Translations under genes and position numbers: made by a program | The notes under the pieces: generated by a model | Databases searched by the model: none | Seen by the model: the letters and a program-made list of their open reading frames with translations, nothing else | What the model was told of the DNA's origin: nothing | Shown here: in pieces, positions 59,562 to 64,000 of the stretch | How the letters are laid out: every line of letters begins with the position of its first letter | Position numbering within the stretch: position 1 is the stretch's first letter | DNA from: Halosaccharopolyspora lacisalsi | Lineage (GTDB): Bacteria; Actinomycetota; Actinomycetes; Mycobacteriales; Pseudonocardiaceae | Assembly (NCBI RefSeq): GCF_014137975.1 | Contig: NZ_JACGWZ010000005.1 | Coordinates: forward strand, 310,001-374,000 | Length of the DNA stretch: 64,000 nt | Direction of reading: 5' to 3'

Positions 59562-60581
59562 ATGGATCAGCGCCGATCCGGACCGGTGCGACGTGCTCGA
59601 TCACGGCGCGTGGCTCCGGTGGTGACGGCCGCCGTCGCCACCGTCGCGCTGCTCGTCACGCAGGGACTGGGACAACGTCCGGAAGGATTGCACGCTCTCG
59701 AAGGGCGGCAACTGCGGCTGATGGCTCCCGCCGCACCCGGAGGCGGATGGGATCAGACGAGCCGGGAAATCCAGACCGCCCTGCGGGACCGGATCGGCCG
59801 CGTCGAGGTCTACAACGTCGATGGCGCGGGCGGGACCGTCGGGCTCAGCCAGTACGCGCAGCTGCCCGCCGATCCGACCGAGCTCATGGTCACCGGGTTG
59901 ATCATGGTCGGTGCGATCCAGACGAACCATTCGCCGGTGACCCTGGCCGAAACGACTCCGTTGGCCCGGCTCACCACGGACTACGAGGTCGTCGTCGTGC
60001 CCGCCGACTCACCGCTGCGCGGCATCGACGACCTGGTCACGGCCATGCGCACGGACCTGCGCTCGGTATCGATCGCGGGAGGTTCCGCGGGCGGTGTCGA
60101 GCAGATCCTGGCGGGCCTGATCGCCGACGAGATAGGCAAGAACCCCTCGAAGGTCAACTACATCGCGCATTCCGGAGGCGGTGAGATGCTCACGACGCTG
60201 CTGTCCGGACGGTCGGACGCGGCGATCTCCGGACTCTCGGAGATCCTGCCGCAGATCGAGGCGGGGCGGGTCAGGCCGCTGGCCGTCTCCAGTGCCGAGC
60301 GGCTGCCCACGCTCCCCGACGTTCCGACCCTGCGGGAGCGAGGAGTCGACGTCGAACTGTCGAACTGGCGGGGAATCGTGGCTCCGGCCGGTATCAGCGC
60401 GGAGGAGGAGCGGGTCCTCGAGGACATGCTGATGCGGATGGCGCGGTCGCCGCGATGGCAGGAGACGCTCCGGCGGCGCGGTTGGGGGGACGCGGCCCTG
60501 GCCGGCCCGGAATTCGAACGATTCCTGGCCTCGGAGCAGCGGCGAATCGGCAGGGTTCTCGAGAAGCTCGATCTGAGGTGA
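59562..60581 (+). CDS. tctC: Tripartite tricarboxylate transporter substrate-binding protein TctC
   Basis: A 339-aa Bug-family solute receptor. An N-terminal basic stretch and a hydrophobic segment (VAPVVTAAVATVALLVTQGL) act as a signal or anchor. LRLMAPAAPGGGWDQTSREI and VYNVDGAGGTVGLSQYAQ are ligand-loop motifs. DDLVTAMRTDLRSVSIAGGS, SGRSDAAISGLSE and LPTLPDVPTLRERGVDV are typical. GAGGTGAG lies four bases before ATG 59562. It is the first gene of the TctCBA operon, divergent from tcuA. Confidence 0.88.
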   Translation: MDQRRSGPVRRARSRRVAPVVTAAVATVALLVTQGLGQRPEGLHALEGRQLRLMAPAAPGGGWDQTSREIQTALRDRIGRVEVYNVDGAGGTVGLSQYAQLPADPTELMVTGLIMVGAIQTNHSPVTLAETTPLARLTTDYEVVVVPADSPLRGIDDLVTAMRTDLRSVSIAGGSAGGVEQILAGLIADEIGKNPSKVNYIAHSGGGEMLTTLLSGRSDAAISGLSEILPQIEAGRVRPLAVSSAERLPTLPDVPTLRERGVDVELSNWRGIVAPAGISAEEERVLEDMLMRMARSPRWQETLRRRGWGDAALAGPEFERFLASEQRRIGRVLEKLDLR

Positions 60582-60588
60582 GCGACGT

Positions 60589-61146
60589 ATGGCCATTCCC
60601 GAAACCGGTGACGCCCGGGAGTCGATCGACGATCACGAGTCCGGGGACGATGTCGGAACGGGTGACGGACCTGCCGGCGACGACGGACGCACCGTCGGCG
60701 CCGCGGCGGTGCTGGGACTGTTCCTGTTGGCGCTGGCGGCGGTCACGCTGTTCGACGCGGCCTCGCTGAGCCGTGCCGGAGCGGGTCCGCTCGGTCCCGC
60801 CGTGTTTCCCGGCCTGATCGGGACGTTGCTCGCCGTCGCCGGTGTCACCATGCTCGTGCGGTCCCTGCGGCAGTGGCCGTCCGCGCCAGGACCGGCCGGG
60901 GTGCCCGCTGGCAGGCTGCTCCGGCTGGCTGCCCTGGTGGTGTTGTTGGTGATATTCGCCGTGGTGCTGCCGATCGTGGGCTACGTCGCGTCCTCGACTG
61001 CGTTGTTCGCCGGTGCCGCGTTTCTGCTCGGTTCCCCGCACCCGTGGCGCGGTATCGCCTACGGCTGGACGTTGGCAGCGGTGGTGTTCGTCGTCTTCGA
61101 CCGGGTGATCGGCCTTTCGTTGCCCGCCGGACCGTGGGGATTCTGA
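60589..61146 (+). CDS. tctB: Tripartite tricarboxylate transporter small membrane subunit TctB
   Basis: A 185-aa protein. An acidic ~35-residue N-terminus precedes four hydrophobic segments ([20 protein letters not shown] is the first). [20 protein letters not shown] is the family signature. It starts seven bases after tctC and ends one base before tctA. Confidence 0.88.
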   Translation: MAIPETGDARESIDDHESGDDVGTGDGPAGDDGRTVGAAAVLGLFLLALAAVTLFDAASLSRAGAGPLGPAVFPGLIGTLLAVAGVTMLVRSLRQWPSAPGPAGVPAGRLLRLAALVVLLVIFAVVLPIVGYVASSTALFAGAAFLLGSPHPWRGIAYGWTLAAVVFVVFDRVIGLSLPAGPWGF

Positions 61147-61147
61147 G

Positions 61148-62638
61148 ATGGACCAGCTCGAGGCACTGTTACGGGGATTCGACGCCGCGCTGAGCGCGGG
61201 AAACCTGCTCTGGGCGCTGCTCGGGGTCACCATCGGGACCGCGGTCGGCGTCCTGCCCGGGATCGGTCCGGCCCTCACGGTGGCGCTGCTGCTGCCGATC
61301 ACCTTCCGGCTGGAACCCACCAGTTCACTGATCATGTTCGCCGGCATCTACTACGGCGGGATGTACGGCGGGTCGACGACCTCGATCCTGCTGAACACCC
61401 CCGGTGAGAGCGCCGCGATGGTTTCGGCGCTGGAGGGCAACAAGATGTCGCGGGCCGGACGTGGGGCCGCGGCACTGGCCACCGCTGCCCTCGGCAGCTT
61501 CGTCGCCGGCACCCTCGGGACTCTCGGGGTGACCCTGCTGGCCCCGGTCGTGGCCGAGTTCGCGATCGGATTCGGGCCGTCGGAGTACGTGGCGCTGATG
61601 GCCCTGGCGTTCGTCAGCGTCAGCACGCTGCTGGGCAGCAGCAGACTCAAGGGGATGGCGAGTCTGCTGGTCGGGCTGACCGTCGGACTGGTCGGCATCG
61701 ACGCTCAAACCGGCCAGGCTCGGTTGTCCTTCGGGATTCCGGCGCTGCTCGACGGAATCGACGTCGTCATCGTGGTGGTCGCCCTGTTCGCTCTCGGGGA
61801 GACGTTCGACCGGCTGCTCAAGGGCACCGGCGGGGAGACCGTCGAACCGGTCCGGGGACGGGCGGTGCTGTCCCGACAGGACTGGAGGCGCTCGTGGCCG
61901 GCCTGGTTGCGCGGAACCGTCCTGGGATTCCCGATCGGTGCCCTGCCGGCGGGAGGTGCCGAAGTCCCGACCTTCCTCAGCTACAGCACCGAGCGACGGC
62001 TGTCCCGGAAAGGGTCGCGGTTCGGCAGGGGAGCCATCGAGGGCGTGGCGGGGCCGGAAGCCGCGAACAACGCCGCTGCTGCCGGAGTTCTCGTGCCGCT
62101 GCTCACGATCGGACTTCCCACCTCGGCCACCGCCGCGGTGATCCTCACGGCGTTCCAGAGCTACGGGTTGCAGCCGGGGCCGCAGCTGTTCTCCGAGTCC
62201 GGTCCGCTGCTGTGGACCCTGATCGCGAGCCTCTACATCGGTAACCTGATGCTGCTGGTGCTCAACCTGCCCCTGGTCAAGCTCTGGGCGAGACTGCTCA
62301 CCATACCCGCGTACGCGATCTACGCCGCGGTGCTCGTCTTCGCCACTCTGGGCACTTTCGCCTCCGGAGGGACGACCGTGGACCTGGTGGTGCTGTATGC
62401 GCTCGGTGCGGTCGCGTTGCTGATGCGGACGGCGAACGTGCCGGTGGCTCCCGCCGTCGTCGGTCTGATCCTGGGGCCGCTCGCCGAGCAGCAGTTGCGC
62501 CGCGCCCTCGCGCTTTCGCAGGGCGACCCGACGGTTCTGGTCTCCGGGCCGCTGACCATCGCGTTGTGGGGGGTCGTCGCCCTGTTCGTGGTGGCACCCG
62601 GCGTGCTCAAGTTCGTTCGCCTCCGAAAGACGTGCTGA
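61148..62638 (+). CDS. tctA: Tripartite tricarboxylate transporter large membrane subunit TctA
   Basis: A 496-aa permease with about 11-12 membrane segments. The signature loops [20 protein letters not shown] and [20 protein letters not shown] near residues 40 and 75 are clear, and [20 protein letters not shown] marks the second half. Together with TctC and TctB it forms a sodium- or proton-driven importer for tricarboxylates, consistent with the TcuA-like enzyme encoded alongside. Confidence 0.92.
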   Translation: MDQLEALLRGFDAALSAGNLLWALLGVTIGTAVGVLPGIGPALTVALLLPITFRLEPTSSLIMFAGIYYGGMYGGSTTSILLNTPGESAAMVSALEGNKMSRAGRGAAALATAALGSFVAGTLGTLGVTLLAPVVAEFAIGFGPSEYVALMALAFVSVSTLLGSSRLKGMASLLVGLTVGLVGIDAQTGQARLSFGIPALLDGIDVVIVVVALFALGETFDRLLKGTGGETVEPVRGRAVLSRQDWRRSWPAWLRGTVLGFPIGALPAGGAEVPTFLSYSTERRLSRKGSRFGRGAIEGVAGPEAANNAAAAGVLVPLLTIGLPTSATAAVILTAFQSYGLQPGPQLFSESGPLLWTLIASLYIGNLMLLVLNLPLVKLWARLLTIPAYAIYAAVLVFATLGTFASGGTTVDLVVLYALGAVALLMRTANVPVAPAVVGLILGPLAEQQLRRALALSQGDPTVLVSGPLTIALWGVVALFVVAPGVLKFVRLRKTC

Positions 62639-62676
62639 CGGAGAGGCGATCAATCGTGATCACCTCCCCGCAGCGC

Positions 62677-62841
62677 TCATTCGTCGTCCGGTTTGGCGTG
62701 GTCGGGCACGCCGGGATGTGGATCGCGGGAGAGGTCGATGAGCGGATCGACCTCCGCTCCCTCCGGGGCGGCGTGGTCGGGCACGCCGGGGTTCGGGTCG
62801 CGGGAGGGGTCGACGACCGGCCGCTCGTCTTCGGTGCTCAC
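62677..62841 (-). CDS. Small hydrophilic protein with internal repeat
   Basis: A 54-aa protein from GTG 62841, with AGGAGAG four bases upstream. Two near-identical units, DPSRDPNPGVPDHA and DLSRDPHPGVPDHA, are joined by APEGAEVDPLI and followed by KPDDE. The protein is acidic and Pro/Asp-rich, without membrane segment. The underlying DNA is also repeated. I do not recognise a family. A longer frame up to ATG 62910 adds a Cys- and His-containing N-terminus but has no good ribosome site. Confidence 0.5.
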   Translation of the reverse strand: MSTEDERPVVDPSRDPNPGVPDHAAPEGAEVDPLIDLSRDPHPGVPDHAKPDDE

Positions 62842-62979
62842 ACTGCTCTCCTGGGTGTGGCCGGTGCACTCGCTGCACCGGCGGTGTCCTTCGCGCGATT
62901 CAGGATGCACGACCGATCCCCTCGCGGTGATGTCGGGTGATCCGGTCGTTACTCCGTGACGTCTCCGCCCCGTGCGGAC

Positions 62980-63756
62980 TCAGGCCGCAGACCAACCGCC
63001 GTCGGCGGGGAGGACGGCGCCGTTGACGAACGAGGACTGCTCGGACGCCAGGAACAGTGCCACGTCGGCGATGGCCTGCGGCTCGGCCATCTGCTCCCCG
63101 AGGGCCAGCACCGGTGCCAGCCGTTCGATCCCGGCGGTGTCGAAGGACGCCTTGCCCTCGCCTCCGCTGACGTTGGTGCTCACCGGACCGGGGCAGATGG
63201 CATTGCACCGGATGCCGTCACGGGCGTGCGTCCAGGCGAGGTTGCGGGTCAGACCGATCACGCCGTGCTTGGAGGCCGTGTAGGCGGTCCCGGCGGCGCC
63301 GCCTCGGAGACCGGCTTCGGAGGCGGTGTTGACGACGCGCCCGTGGCCGTTGGCCAGCATGTGGGGGAGCACGGCGCGGGTGAGCAGGAACGGGCCGGTG
63401 AGGTTGAGTCGCAGGACCCGGTCCCACAGCTCCGTCGGAATGTTCTCGGGCAGCGCCATGGTGTCCATGATTCCGGCGTTGTTGCAGAGAACGTCGATGC
63501 GCCCGTGGGCGTCGACGACCTCCCGCACGAGGTTCTCGACGGCCGCCTCGTCGCCGACGTCGGCTTCGACGGCCGTGGCACGGCCGCCGTCCCGCTCGAT
63601 GTCCAGAGTGGTGCTGCGGGCGCTGTCGGCGGCGATGTCGGCTGCGACGACGGTGGCTCCGGCCGCGGCGAACGTGGTGGCCATCGCCCGGCCGATGCCC
63701 GAGCCCGCTCCGGTGATGATGGCCACCCGGCCGTCGAGGACGGTGGATGTGCTCAT
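62980..63756 (-). CDS. Short-chain dehydrogenase/reductase (3-oxoacyl-ACP reductase-like)
   Basis: A 258-aa classical SDR. AIITGAGSGIGRAMATTFAA binds the cofactor, NNAGIMDTMA is structural, and AYTASKHGVIGLTRNLAW holds the YxxxK. NGAVLPADGGWSA is the end motif. ATG 63756 has GAGGAGCG upstream. A long palindrome 37 bp before the start suggests tight local regulation. Substrate unknown. Confidence 0.88.
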   Translation of the reverse strand: MSTSTVLDGRVAIITGAGSGIGRAMATTFAAAGATVVAADIAADSARSTTLDIERDGGRATAVEADVGDEAAVENLVREVVDAHGRIDVLCNNAGIMDTMALPENIPTELWDRVLRLNLTGPFLLTRAVLPHMLANGHGRVVNTASEAGLRGGAAGTAYTASKHGVIGLTRNLAWTHARDGIRCNAICPGPVSTNVSGGEGKASFDTAGIERLAPVLALGEQMAEPQAIADVALFLASEQSSFVNGAVLPADGGWSAA

Positions 63757-63792
63757 TTCGCGCTCCTCGGGTCGAACTCGTCGAACACGTTT

Positions 63793-63809
63793 GGTTGTTT
63801 AAAACAACC
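63793..63809. promoter_or_regulatory. Long palindromic operator upstream of the SDR gene
   Basis: GGTTGTTTAAAACAACC has perfect 8-bp arms around one central base and is strikingly A/T-rich for this genome. It lies 37 bp upstream of the SDR ATG. The partial GntR gene next to it is an obvious candidate binder. Confidence 0.6.
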
Positions 63810-63920
63810 ATGCACGATGCGTCGCGCGAGCTGGCACCGGGGTTTGTCGGGAGTGTGCGGAATTACGGATTCACGGGTGGTGTCGTACCCGATCCGGAGG
63901 ACCATCCGTCGGTGGAGCCC

Positions 63921-64000
63921 TCAGTGGCTCCGTCCGCTGGTCACGTAGGTTCCCCGGCCCTTCACGATTGTTACGAGCCCTTGCTCTTCCAAATGTCGGA
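63921..64000 (-). CDS. C-terminal end of a short GntR-type winged-helix regulator, cut by window edge
   Basis: On the minus strand, the last frame reads RHLEEQGLVTIVKGRGTYVT and ends SGRSH with a stop at 63921. LEEQGLVTIVKGRGTYV is the wing of a GntR DNA-binding domain. The protein ends directly after it, so this is one of the small actinobacterial GntR proteins (about 80 aa) without an effector domain. The rest lies beyond base 64000. Confidence 0.7.
   Translation of the reverse strand, partial: RHLEEQGLVTIVKGRGTYVTSGRSH

Noticed and set aside
1-64000. CRISPR arrays, prophage genes or a clear genomic island
   Set aside because: No regularly spaced repeats, integrase, phage structural genes or tRNA attachment duplication were seen; the only mobile element is the IS200/IS605-type insertion.

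Overview
The window is about 70% GC and densely coded. Most genes have GAGG-type ribosome binding sites, and many start at GTG or TTG. It carries mycofactocin maturation genes (mftE, mftF), a homologue of the mycothiol-dependent nitroreductase Rv2466c, and a CYP255-type guaiacol demethylase. Together these point to an actinobacterium, probably an environmental, soil-type member near the Pseudonocardiales (Amycolatopsis, Saccharopolyspora or Actinopolyspora relatives). The genus is a guess; the phylum is secure.

Layout. 1-2.9 kb: right edge of a mycofactocin locus (mftE truncated by the window edge, a mycofactocin-type SDR, mftF). 3.0-6.8 kb: acyl-CoA ligase and cyclase-family hydrolase, divergent from an XRE-TetR double-HTH regulator. 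6.8-12.3 kb: remnant of a metallo-beta-lactamase-fold lactonase, an iron alcohol dehydrogenase of the hydroxyacid-oxoacid transhydrogenase type, a DsbA-fold nitroreductase, a YwaF-type membrane protein, a DUF4185 protein and a DUF574 methyltransferase. 12.3-13.9 kb: RidA-like protein and lactate 2-monooxygenase. 14.1-20.4 kb: LacI regulator, sugar ABC transporter (binding protein and two permeases, no ATPase) and a GH31 glycosidase. 20.4-22.1 kb: an IS200/IS605-type element with a frameshifted tnpA and an intact tnpB, inserted at the end of the GH31 gene.

22.2-31.9 kb is a C1/aromatic module: MFS exporter, gcoB-gcoA (P450 guaiacol O-demethylase and reductase), a divergent AraC regulator, a GAF-domain regulator, an aldehyde dehydrogenase with its DUF779 partner, and a formaldehyde-dehydrogenase-like zinc enzyme. 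O-demethylation releases formaldehyde, so the aldehyde-oxidising genes next door make biochemical sense. 32-34 kb: a YraQ/ArsP-type permease and an SDR. 34.2-44.8 kb is an aldarate catabolism region: three enolase-superfamily sugar-acid dehydratases, two MFS transporters, a ketoglutarate semialdehyde dehydrogenase, 5-dehydro-4-deoxyglucarate dehydratase and a divergent LysR regulator. It could convert glucarate/galactarate to 2-oxoglutarate.

44.9-47.7 kb: small housekeeping-type genes (membrane protein, GNAT, phosphoesterase, esterase). 47.8-53.4 kb: a thiazole/oxazole-modified peptide (TOMM) operon with a ThiF-like F protein, a YcaO cyclodehydratase and a SagB-type dehydrogenase. No precursor peptide is visible. 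The F gene is split by a perfect 28-bp tandem duplication, and the YcaO gene seems to lack an in-frame N-terminus. 53.5-57.2 kb: MHS-family transporter, M20 amidohydrolase and a divergent double Lrp/AsnC regulator. 57.3-62.6 kb: GntR regulator, TcuA-like flavoprotein and a divergent TctCBA tripartite tricarboxylate transporter, with a palindromic operator between them. 62.7-64 kb: a 54-aa repeat-containing protein, an SDR preceded by a long palindrome, and the 3' end of a short GntR gene cut by the window edge.

The most unusual feature is the TOMM locus, whose two core genes both look frame-disrupted, one by an exactly reversible duplication. Next are the IS element, whose left flank supplies the tnpA stop codon and whose sequence forms the GH31 C-terminus, and the compact GcoAB plus formaldehyde-oxidation neighbourhood.
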